From an uncultured Prevotella sp. (GTDB lineage Bacteria; Bacteroidota; Bacteroidia; Bacteroidales; Bacteroidaceae): a DNA stretch of 8,023 bases. The stretch is from contig URDV01000098.1 of the NCBI GenBank assembly GCA_900546605.1, positions 1 to 8,023 of the forward strand. Reading direction: 5' to 3'. Numbering within the stretch: the stretch's first letter is position 1; every line of letters starts with the position of its first letter. Below the pieces are notes generated by a model. It worked only from the letters and a program-made list of their open reading frames with translations, had not been told where the DNA came from and did not search any database. A program made the translations under genes and the position numbers. Positions 1 to 5,929 of this stretch are shown here, piece after piece.

Positions 1-35
1 AACAAGTTGACAAGTTAACGAGTTAACAGGTAAGT
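1..35. repeat. Left arm of inverted repeat: tandem 8-bp units (xxGTTAAC)
   Basis: From position 4 the sequence reads as consecutive 8-bp units: AAGTTGAC (4-11), AAGTTAAC (12-19), GAGTTAAC (20-27), then a decayed unit running into GTAAGT (30-35). The reverse complement of 1-35 matches 97-131 at 28 of 35 positions. In another register, 1-19 pairs with 105-123 at 18 of 19. The array may continue left of the window. All three forward frames are closed by stops at 8-10, 16-18 and 24-26, so the array is non-coding on this strand beyond position 26; a preceding gene could end inside it. The function is unknown. A cruciform or RNA stem, a protein-binding array and a dispersed intergenic repeat are all possible. 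Confidence 0.75.
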
Positions 36-96
36 TTGCCAAGCTTTTTAAGTTTTTTGTCATTCTGGCTTTAACATAATAAATGGTGTAAAGCAT

Positions 97-134
97 ACTT
101 ACTTGTTAACCTGTCAACTTGTTAACCCGTTAAC
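97..134. repeat. Right arm of inverted repeat: tandem 8-bp units (xxGTTAAC)
   Basis: Four uninterrupted 8-bp units are visible: TTGTTAAC (103-110), CTGTCAAC (111-118), TTGTTAAC (119-126) and CCGTTAAC (127-134), preceded by ACTTAC (97-102). That hexamer is the exact complement of GTAAGT at the inner edge of the left arm. Because GTTAAC is itself palindromic, several pairing registers with the left arm are possible. The 61-bp core between the arms (36-96) is A/T-rich with T-runs and holds no ORF. The arms lie about 120 bp before the ftsI start, so an effect on transcription into ftsI is possible but is not shown by the sequence. Confidence 0.8.
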
Positions 135-251
135 CTAAAATTCCGCCAACGGGTATCAACTCATTTTGAATACCTACTTAAACGAACCTATCACCCACAC
201 AAAAGTTTCTAAGAGGCTCCACCCGTCTCAACACTTTAACCTTTTAACAAC
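135..251. other. Non-coding leader upstream of ftsI
   Basis: This stretch completes the 251-bp gap before ftsI. The frame leading into ftsI has a TAA at 237-239, so no longer ftsI reading is possible. No Shine-Dalgarno sequence precedes the start. Just before the start, ctttaac (234-240) and cttttaac (241-248) resemble degraded units of the upstream array. I looked for the Bacteroidota promoter pattern (TTTG about 19-21 bp before TAnnTTTG) and found only half-matches: TAAGTTTG at 31-38 and tcattttg at 161-168, neither with a good upstream TTTG. A small upstream ftsL-like gene is usual in this cluster but is not present in the window. Confidence 0.5.
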
Positions 252-2894
252 GTGAACTTTCCTGCCAAACAAGTCATAAAGCGATATGCCTTTGTGGCAT
301 CGCTCTTATTTTTATTAGGCTTTGCAGTTCTGCTCAAGGCCGCATACATTATGACCGCCAAAAAGGACTTCTGGATGGCGGTCAACGACCGTTTTATAAA
401 GGAGAACGAAGAGGTGTTGCCCACACGTGGCAACATTTTAGCCGATAATGGTGAGGTGTTGGCTGCCTCGCTACCCGAATATAAGCTCTACATGGACTTT
501 ATGTCGTGGGAAAAAGACCCCGTTCGACGCGAGAAGGAACAACGCCGCCGCGACAGTTTGCTCAATGTAAAGATGGACTCTATCTGCACTGGCATGCACA
601 AAATTCTGCCCGACGTTAACCCCGAAGCCTTCAAGCAACTTTTGCTACAAGGACGCGAAGAGAAGAGTCACCATTGGCCTATTTATAAAAAACGTATTTC
701 GTACATCACCTACCGCCAAATTAAGCAACTGCCTTTGTTTAACCTTTCGGCCAATGCGGGAGGCTTTCACACTGAGGAGTTCAAGACGCGCAAAAATCCG
801 TACGGACGTTTGGCTACTCGAACCATTGGCGACTTGTTTAAAACTTCAGGTAAGCCTCGCACCGGACTTGAACTAAGTTTTGACTCTATATTGCGCGGCA
901 AACCTGGTATTGCACACCGACAAAAGGTGCTGAACCGATACCTGACCATCATTGACAAACCGGCCGAGGATGGGTGTGACGTGATGACTACCCTAAACGT
1001 GGGCATGCAAGACATTTGTGAAAAAGCTCTCTCAGACAAACTTACCGAAATTGGGGCTAACTCAGGGGTGTGCATTCTCATGGAGGTGGCTACGGGCGAC
1101 ATTAAGGCCATGACCAGCCTGCGACGCATGGAGGATGGCAGCTACCAAGAGGTGAATGCCGATGCCGTAAAGAACCTTTACGAACCTGGCTCGGTTTTTA
1201 AGCCCATGTCATTCCTTGTGGGCATGGACGATGGCTACATACACATGACTGACGTTGTTGACGTGGGGAATGGTATTAAAGAAATGTATGGACGAAAAAT
1301 GCGCGATGCCAACTGGCGTTCGGGGGGTAGCGGTGTGGTTACAGTGCCACAAATTCTGCAAAAATCGCTCAACGTGGGTGTCAGCACCTTAATTGATCGT
1401 GCCTATCATAATGACCCGCGCAAGTTTGTTGAAGGCATTTACCGCATTGGGGTGGCCGAGGACTTAAAAATTCCTATTCCAGGCTATGCCAAGCCACGCA
1501 TACGTATGCCGAAGGCTGATGGTAGCAACTGGTCAAAAACGGCTCTGCCGTGGATGAGCATTGGCTACGAAACTCAAATTCCACCTATCACTACTGTCAA
1601 CTTTTACAACGGCATTGCCAACAATGGCAAATTGCTACGCCCACGTTTGGTCAAGGCTATTATGCATGGTGACGAGGTGGTGAAAGAATACCCAGTGGTG
1701 GTGCTTCGCGAACATATGGCTAAAGCCGAGGCTGTGAAGAATATTCAAGACTGCTTAGAGAGTGTTGTTAGCATAGGACTGGGCAAAAAGGCTGGCTCAC
1801 GCTATTTTCACGTATCGGGTAAAACGGGTACCGCACAGGTGTGGACTAAGCATGGATTTGCCTCACAATACTTGGTTTCATTTGCGGGCTATTTCCCCTC
1901 TGAGCGTCCACTTTACTCATGCATTGTGTGCATTCAAAAAGGGGCTCCCGCATCGGGTGGCGGTATGTGTGCTCCCGTGTTTAAGCGGGTGGCCGAAACG
2001 GTGATGGCTCAACGTCGTTCGAGCGACTACAGCCAAGTTCGCGACTCACTAAACTGCTTGAACCCTGTAGTGTCGGCTGGCAACATTGCAGCCGCGCAAA
2101 ATGTGCTCGAACAGTTAGGCATCAGCTATAATTCGCCCTTTGAGGGTGAAGAAACTCCGCTCACTTGGGGTACTACCACTACTGGAACTGGAGGGGTGCA
2201 ACTGAACAAGGCTGCCCTGACGAAGGGCAACGTTGTGCCTGACGTTCGTGGTTATGGCTTGCGTGACGCTCTCTTCCGCCTTGAAAAATTGGGACTGAAG
2301 GTGAAAGTGAGGGGCATAGGACGGGTAACGCAGCAAAACATGCAACCTGGCTATCAATTTAAAACGGGCGAACAAATTGAGTTGACGCTGGGTGACCCGA
2401 AAGATATTCCTGCAGCCGAGCGTGATAGCATGGCTAATGACTCAACTCAAGCGCAAGCTGCAACGCCTGCACAGCCTGCAGCCGAACCCGAGGACTATGA
2501 AGCTACACCTACTAAGGCTGAAGAGAAGAAGCTGAAACAGCAAGAGACTGAGCAACAGCTTAAGATGAAACAGCAAAAGGCTGAAAAGGCACAAAATAAC
2601 AAAGAACGGCAGGAAAAAAAGAAAGCTGAGCTGCAAAAGAATAAGCAACCTGCTATTGAGCCCAAGCCTACCAAAACAAGTAAAAAGGGGAAAACAGCTA
2701 ACAAGTCCTCAAATACTAAAAAGGATAAGGACAAACCTAAAACTACGAACAAACAGAAAGGTGAGTCTGCAAAAACTGAGAATAAAAAGAGAACTACCCA
2801 AAAGACGAATAAAAATAGTGACGCTAAAAATGCAAGCGGCACAAAGAAAAAGACATCTGGATCAGCCAAGTCCACCAATAAGCGCTTGAACTGA
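252..2894 (+). CDS. ftsI: Septal class B penicillin-binding protein (FtsI/PBP3-type transpeptidase) with PASTA domain and basic tail
   Basis: This is a membrane-anchored D,D-transpeptidase that crosslinks septal peptidoglycan in the periplasm, working with the SEDS glycosyltransferase FtsW. The 880-residue protein has a short basic cytoplasmic end, one membrane segment (about 13-34), and a PBP dimerisation region (about 55-225, with the RGNI motif at 59-62). The transpeptidase domain (about 270-585) holds all three catalytic motifs: SVFK (nucleophile Ser314, Lys317), SLN (372-374) and KTG (524-526). One PASTA domain follows at about 658-714. Residues 715-880 form a lysine-rich, low-complexity tail not needed for catalysis; without it the protein would be near the roughly 700 residues I recall for Bacteroides homologues. 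The start is GTG at 252. An in-frame TAA lies at 237-239, and the next in-frame ATG (351) would remove the membrane anchor, so 252 is well supported. murE follows after 44 bp, suggesting co-transcription. The family assignment is firm; septal rather than elongation role rests on the dcw context and PASTA domain. Confidence 0.96.
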   Translation: MNFPAKQVIKRYAFVASLLFLLGFAVLLKAAYIMTAKKDFWMAVNDRFIKENEEVLPTRGNILADNGEVLAASLPEYKLYMDFMSWEKDPVRREKEQRRRDSLLNVKMDSICTGMHKILPDVNPEAFKQLLLQGREEKSHHWPIYKKRISYITYRQIKQLPLFNLSANAGGFHTEEFKTRKNPYGRLATRTIGDLFKTSGKPRTGLELSFDSILRGKPGIAHRQKVLNRYLTIIDKPAEDGCDVMTTLNVGMQDICEKALSDKLTEIGANSGVCILMEVATGDIKAMTSLRRMEDGSYQEVNADAVKNLYEPGSVFKPMSFLVGMDDGYIHMTDVVDVGNGIKEMYGRKMRDANWRSGGSGVVTVPQILQKSLNVGVSTLIDRAYHNDPRKFVEGIYRIGVAEDLKIPIPGYAKPRIRMPKADGSNWSKTALPWMSIGYETQIPPITTVNFYNGIANNGKLLRPRLVKAIMHGDEVVKEYPVVVLREHMAKAEAVKNIQDCLESVVSIGLGKKAGSRYFHVSGKTGTAQVWTKHGFASQYLVSFAGYFPSERPLYSCIVCIQKGAPASGGGMCAPVFKRVAETVMAQRRSSDYSQVRDSLNCLNPVVSAGNIAAAQNVLEQLGISYNSPFEGEETPLTWGTTTTGTGGVQLNKAALTKGNVVPDVRGYGLRDALFRLEKLGLKVKVRGIGRVTQQNMQPGYQFKTGEQIELTLGDPKDIPAAERDSMANDSTQAQAATPAQPAAEPEDYEATPTKAEEKKLKQQETEQQLKMKQQKAEKAQNNKERQEKKKAELQKNKQPAIEPKPTKTSKKGKTANKSSNTKKDKDKPKTTNKQKGESAKTENKKRTTQKTNKNSDAKNASGTKKKTSGSAKSTNKRLN
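2394..2891 (+). other. Region encoding the lysine-rich C-terminal tail of FtsI
   Basis: It covers residues 715-880, after the PASTA domain. The first part (about 720-750) is Ala/Gln/Pro-rich. Residues about 755-798 are rich in Lys, Glu and Gln and could form a charged helix or coiled coil. Residues about 800-880 are Lys/Thr/Asn/Ser-rich with an irregularly repeated T-x-N-K pattern (815-818, 831-834, 842-845 with a shifted spacing, 852-854, 874-877). By my count 38 of the last 130 residues are lysine. The DNA here is visibly richer in A than the rest of the gene. Given the single N-terminal membrane segment, the tail should lie in the periplasm. Confidence 0.85.
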
Positions 2895-2938
2895 CACAAA
2901 TAAATGATATGAACTAAAATAACTACATTAAATAGACA

Positions 2939-4396
2939 ATGAAACTATCCGATACACTGAAAAAAGTAACAGTTGTAGCCTCAACAGGCAATATGCAACG
3001 TGAAATTACGGGTGTTAACATCGACTCTCGACAAGTTAAACCGGGCGACCTTTTTATAGCTGTAAAAGGTACACAGGCTGACGGACATGTCTATATACCC
3101 AAAGCTATTGAACAAGGTGCTGTAGCCATACTTATGAGCGAAGCTCTGCCCACCGAACCCGTTGATGGCATTACGTATGTACAGGTGGCTGACACTGAGG
3201 ACGCTGCTGGTAAGGTGGCCACACAGTTCTATGGCGACCCCACTACCCGACTCAAATTGGTGGGCGTTACGGGTACTAATGGTAAAACTACTATTGCCAC
3301 GGTGCTGTACAACATGTTCCGCGCCTTTGGACATAAGTGTGGACTTTGCTCAACGGTGTGCAACTACATTGACGGACGCGCCATTGCTGCTGACCACACT
3401 ACGCCTGACCCCGTTACACTGAATAAATTGTTGGCCGAAATGGCTGATGAGGGATGTGAATATGCTTTTATGGAATGTTCGTCACATGCCATTCATCAAA
3501 AGCGTATTGGGGGCTTACGTTTCGTGGGAGGTATCTTTACGAACCTTACACGTGACCACTTGGACTACCACAAAACTTTTGAAAACTACCGCGATGCCAA
3601 AAAGGCTTTCTTTGATGCTTTGCCTAAAGGGGCTTTTGCCATTACAAATGCTGATGACAAAAATGGCATGATTATGGTGCAGAACACGCAAGCTACTATT
3701 CGCACCTACTCTACACGTACGGCTGCTGACTACAAAGGTCGCATTTTGGAAGAGAGCATTGAGGGTATGTTACTTGACATTGACGGACGCGAGGTGAGTG
3801 TACGCTTTGTGGGACGCTTTAATGTGTCGAACTTGTTGGCAGTTTATGGTGCCGCTATTATGTTGGGCAAAACGCCCGAGGACACCTTGCGTGTGCTCTC
3901 GTCATTGCATCCTGTTAACGGACGTTTTGAGGCTATTCGCTCACCTAAGGGCTTTAGTGCCATTGTTGACTATGCGCACACACCTGATGCTTTGGCTAAC
4001 GTGTTGACGGCTATTAACGAAATTGTGAAGGGTAAGGCACAGGTTATTACGGTGTGTGGGGCTGGTGGCAACCGCGACAAGGGCAAACGTCCTCTGATGG
4101 CGCAAGAGGCTGCTAACCGCTCTGACCGCGTAATCATTACCAGTGACAACCCTCGATTTGAAGAGCCGCAAGACATCATTAATGACATGCTGGCTGGACT
4201 GAACGAGGAACAACGTCAAAAAACTATTAGTATTTGTGACCGTCGCGAAGCCATTCGCACGGCTACTATGATGGCACGACCTGGCGATGTTATCTTGGTG
4301 GCTGGCAAAGGACACGAACCTTATCAAGACATTAAGGGGGTTAAGCACCACTTTGATGATCATGAGGAAATTAAAAAGGCTTTTGGTATCATGTAA
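2939..4396 (+). CDS. murE: UDP-N-acetylmuramoyl-L-alanyl-D-glutamate--2,6-diaminopimelate ligase
   Basis: This cytoplasmic Mur ligase uses ATP to add the third stem-peptide residue to UDP-MurNAc-L-Ala-D-Glu. The 485 residues match the family length. The N-terminal UDP-binding domain includes NIDSR (27-31). The ATP-binding central domain has the P-loop GVTGTNGKTT (109-118, Lys116), then TTPDP (154-158), SSHAI (181-185), TRDHLDYH (204-211) and DAKKAFF (219-225), in which Lys221 is the residue expected to be carbamylated. The C-terminal domain holds GRFE (328-331), DYAHTPD (344-350), GGNRDKGKR (376-384), DNPR (403-406) and GKGHE (456-460). DNPR is the known signature of meso-diaminopimelate-adding enzymes, in contrast to the lysine-adding type, so meso-DAP is the predicted substrate. 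The ATG at 2939 gives the usual MKL start; there is no Shine-Dalgarno. No murF follows, unlike in E. coli; mraY is next after 145 bp. Confidence 0.98.
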   Translation: MKLSDTLKKVTVVASTGNMQREITGVNIDSRQVKPGDLFIAVKGTQADGHVYIPKAIEQGAVAILMSEALPTEPVDGITYVQVADTEDAAGKVATQFYGDPTTRLKLVGVTGTNGKTTIATVLYNMFRAFGHKCGLCSTVCNYIDGRAIAADHTTPDPVTLNKLLAEMADEGCEYAFMECSSHAIHQKRIGGLRFVGGIFTNLTRDHLDYHKTFENYRDAKKAFFDALPKGAFAITNADDKNGMIMVQNTQATIRTYSTRTAADYKGRILEESIEGMLLDIDGREVSVRFVGRFNVSNLLAVYGAAIMLGKTPEDTLRVLSSLHPVNGRFEAIRSPKGFSAIVDYAHTPDALANVLTAINEIVKGKAQVITVCGAGGNRDKGKRPLMAQEAANRSDRVIITSDNPRFEEPQDIINDMLAGLNEEQRQKTISICDRREAIRTATMMARPGDVILVAGKGHEPYQDIKGVKHHFDDHEEIKKAFGIM

Positions 4397-4541
4397 ATTA
4401 CACGGACGCCCAATAAAATGACGGGTCGGCTACATAGCAAGAAATAGGTAGGTGTCCAGCACAGGAACACCTACTTATAAACTATACACACGATTTGCCT
4501 AAGGTGCGTTCTTCATTAAATATAACTGAAAACAAAAAAAT
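4397..4541. other. murE-mraY spacer with hairpin
   Basis: This gap is long for genes of one pathway on one strand. It contains the hairpin at 4444-4478 and an A-rich leader (aaaacaaaaaaat, 4529-4541) directly before the mraY ATG. A weak promoter-like pair is present: TTTG at 4494-4497 and, 19 bp on, taaatata (4517-4524), which fits only four of the six fixed bases of TAnnTTTG. The only forward ORF of note (ATG at 4418) stops after 9 codons, so I see no small gene. Confidence 0.5.
4444..4478 (+). promoter_or_regulatory. RNA hairpin in the murE-mraY spacer
   Basis: Bases 4444-4455 pair with 4467-4478 along 12 positions (eleven Watson-Crick and one G-U, 4447 with 4475). The core gtaggtgt/acacctac is perfect. 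The stem continues with CC (4456-4457) against GG (4464-4465) past a bulged A (4466), closing a 6-base loop. No T-run follows, so it is not a standard intrinsic terminator. It could be an RNA-processing or stability element, or part of a leader acting on mraY. Pairing is read directly; the role is inferred. Confidence 0.55.
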
Positions 4542-5810
4542 ATGCTATACTACCTTTTCCGCTTTTTGGAACAGTTTGGTGTGTCGGGTTCGGGCATGTG
4601 GTCCTACATTTCGTTCCGTGCGCTATTGGCTCTTATTTTGGCTCTGATTATTTCGGCTTGGTTTGGAGAGTACTTTATAAAGTGGATGAAGCGTCACCAC
4701 ATTAGCGAAACGCAACGTGATGCTTCAATTGACCCTTTTGGCGTGAAAAAAATCAATGTGCCCTCAATGGGTGGCATTATTATCATTGTGGCTATTCTTG
4801 TTCCTTGCTTGTTGTTGGGACGTTTGCGCAACATTTACCTCATTCTCATGATGGTGACTACTCTGTGGTTGGGGTTGCTGGGCTTTTTGGATGACTACAT
4901 CAAAATTTTTAAACACAACAAAGAGGGATTAGCAGGACGCTATAAAATAGTGGGCCAAGTGCTACTCGGACTCTTTGTGGGACTGACGCTCTACTTGAGT
5001 CCTGACGCTACCATTCGCGAGAACATTGAAACTCAACGACAAGGCAACCACATTGAAATTGTGCACAAAAGTCACCCCGTAAAGAGTACTAAAACTACAA
5101 TTCCGTTTGTTAAAGAAAACAACTTTGACTACGCCACACTCACCGAATTCTGTGGTAAATATAAAACACAGGCGGGCTGGATTGTGTTTGTGCTGGTCAC
5201 TATTTTTGTGATTACAGCGGTGTCGAATGGTGCCAATCTTAACGATGGCATGGATGGTATGGCGGCTGGAAATTCGGCCATTATATTTATTGCCTTGGGC
5301 ATTTTGGCCTACGTGTCGAGTCACATTGAGTTTGCCTCGTATCTTAACATCATGTACGTGCCAGGGTCACAAGAGTTGGTTATTTTCACTTGTGCCACAG
5401 TGGGAGCGCTGATTGGCTTTTTGTGGTACAATGCTTATCCAGCTCAAATTTTTATGGGCGACACGGGGTCGCTGTCCATTGGCGGCATAATTGCGGTGCT
5501 GGCTATTATCATTCACAAGGAGTTGCTCATTCCTATTCTGTGTGGTGTATTCTTGCTGGAGAGTTTGAGCGTTATTTTGCAGGTGGAATGGTTTAAATGG
5601 GGAAAGCGCAAGGGCATTAAGCAACGCATTTTTAAGCGTACTCCTATTCATGACAACTTCCGTGTTTTGCCCTCACAACTTGACCCTGAGTGTAAATACT
5701 TGTTTAAGTGGCCACACGGTGCTTGGCATGAATCAAAAATTACCGTCCGCTTTTGGATTACTACCATTTTGTTGGCGGCTCTCACCATTATTACTTTAAA
5801 GATTAGATAA
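4542..5810 (+). CDS. mraY: Phospho-N-acetylmuramoyl-pentapeptide-transferase (lipid I synthase)
   Basis: This integral membrane enzyme transfers phospho-MurNAc-pentapeptide from UDP to undecaprenyl phosphate, making lipid I on the cytoplasmic face. The 422-residue protein has about ten membrane segments (roughly 22-40, 76-92, 97-114, 137-152, 211-228, 243-258, 278-295, 310-324, 328-347, 403-420). Family motifs are PSMGG (74-78), FLDDYIK (115-121; Asp117, Asp118), NLNDGMDG (232-239; Asp235, Asp238) and MGDTGS (305-310). The loop at about 153-210 is longer than in the roughly 360-residue E. coli enzyme, which I recall as normal in Bacteroidota. Odd: the cytoplasmic motif usually read as PxHHHF is TPIHDNF here (367-373), and about 16-18 extra residues separate it from the last helix. 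All acidic catalytic residues are present, so the enzyme is expected to be active. The start at 4542 gives MLYYLF, has an A-rich leader and no Shine-Dalgarno. The gene ends in tandem TAA TAA. Confidence 0.97.
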   Translation: MLYYLFRFLEQFGVSGSGMWSYISFRALLALILALIISAWFGEYFIKWMKRHHISETQRDASIDPFGVKKINVPSMGGIIIIVAILVPCLLLGRLRNIYLILMMVTTLWLGLLGFLDDYIKIFKHNKEGLAGRYKIVGQVLLGLFVGLTLYLSPDATIRENIETQRQGNHIEIVHKSHPVKSTKTTIPFVKENNFDYATLTEFCGKYKTQAGWIVFVLVTIFVITAVSNGANLNDGMDGMAAGNSAIIFIALGILAYVSSHIEFASYLNIMYVPGSQELVIFTCATVGALIGFLWYNAYPAQIFMGDTGSLSIGGIIAVLAIIIHKELLIPILCGVFLLESLSVILQVEWFKWGKRKGIKQRIFKRTPIHDNFRVLPSQLDPECKYLFKWPHGAWHESKITVRFWITTILLAALTIITLKIR

Positions 5811-5929
5811 TAAAATTGCTTCGGACTTTGAAGTGTTGGTGTGTGTGGATGTGAGTGTTTCACTTTAAGAACTTTTTTTGACCACTTACCACCTTAGCAC
5901 AGGGTTCGAATTAATAATATAAAACGGCA
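5811..5929. other. mraY-murD spacer with weak stem-loop
   Basis: The gap holds a GT-rich stretch (5835-5860) and an 8-bp stem, ttgaagtg (5828-5835) with cactttaa (5861-5868, one G-U pair), enclosing a 25-base loop. An alternative small hairpin, gtga/tcac, lies at 5851-5863. A run of seven T (5873-5879) follows about 5 bases after the stem. This loosely recalls an intrinsic terminator, but the stem is weak and A/T-rich and the next gene is 50 bp on in the same pathway. The sequence before murD is A/T-rich without a Shine-Dalgarno. No ORF is seen. Confidence 0.35.

Noticed and set aside
6..38. Bacteroidota-type promoter with TAAGTTTG (31-38) and an upstream GTTG (6-9)
   Set aside because: The -7-like box matches TAnnTTTG, but the upstream element is not TTTG and both lie inside the repeat array, so the match may be a by-product of the repeats.
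1..134. Insertion sequence, MITE or CRISPR array explanation for the repeats
   Set aside because: There is no transposase or visible target-site duplication, the repeat units are only 8 bp without spacers, and the left boundary is outside the window, so these labels cannot be supported.
236..436. Reverse-strand ORF of 66 codons overlapping the ftsI start
   Set aside because: It lies mostly antisense to the ftsI N-terminus, shows no recognisable motif and has no supporting leader; it is a shadow of the real gene.
2656..2889. Forward 77-codon ORF in a second frame inside the ftsI tail
   Set aside because: It arises from low-complexity A-rich sequence lacking stops in that frame; no homology, leader or independent context supports it.
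2442..2899. Reverse-strand ORFs rich in Leu, Phe, Ser and Cys opposite the ftsI tail
   Set aside because: Their composition is the mechanical complement of lysine codons (AAA/AAG read as TTT/CTT); they are not membrane protein genes.
5828..5879. Intrinsic terminator between mraY and murD
   Set aside because: The stem is A/T-rich with a G-U pair and a 25-base loop, and the T-run does not directly follow it; murD and ftsW downstream belong to the same pathway.
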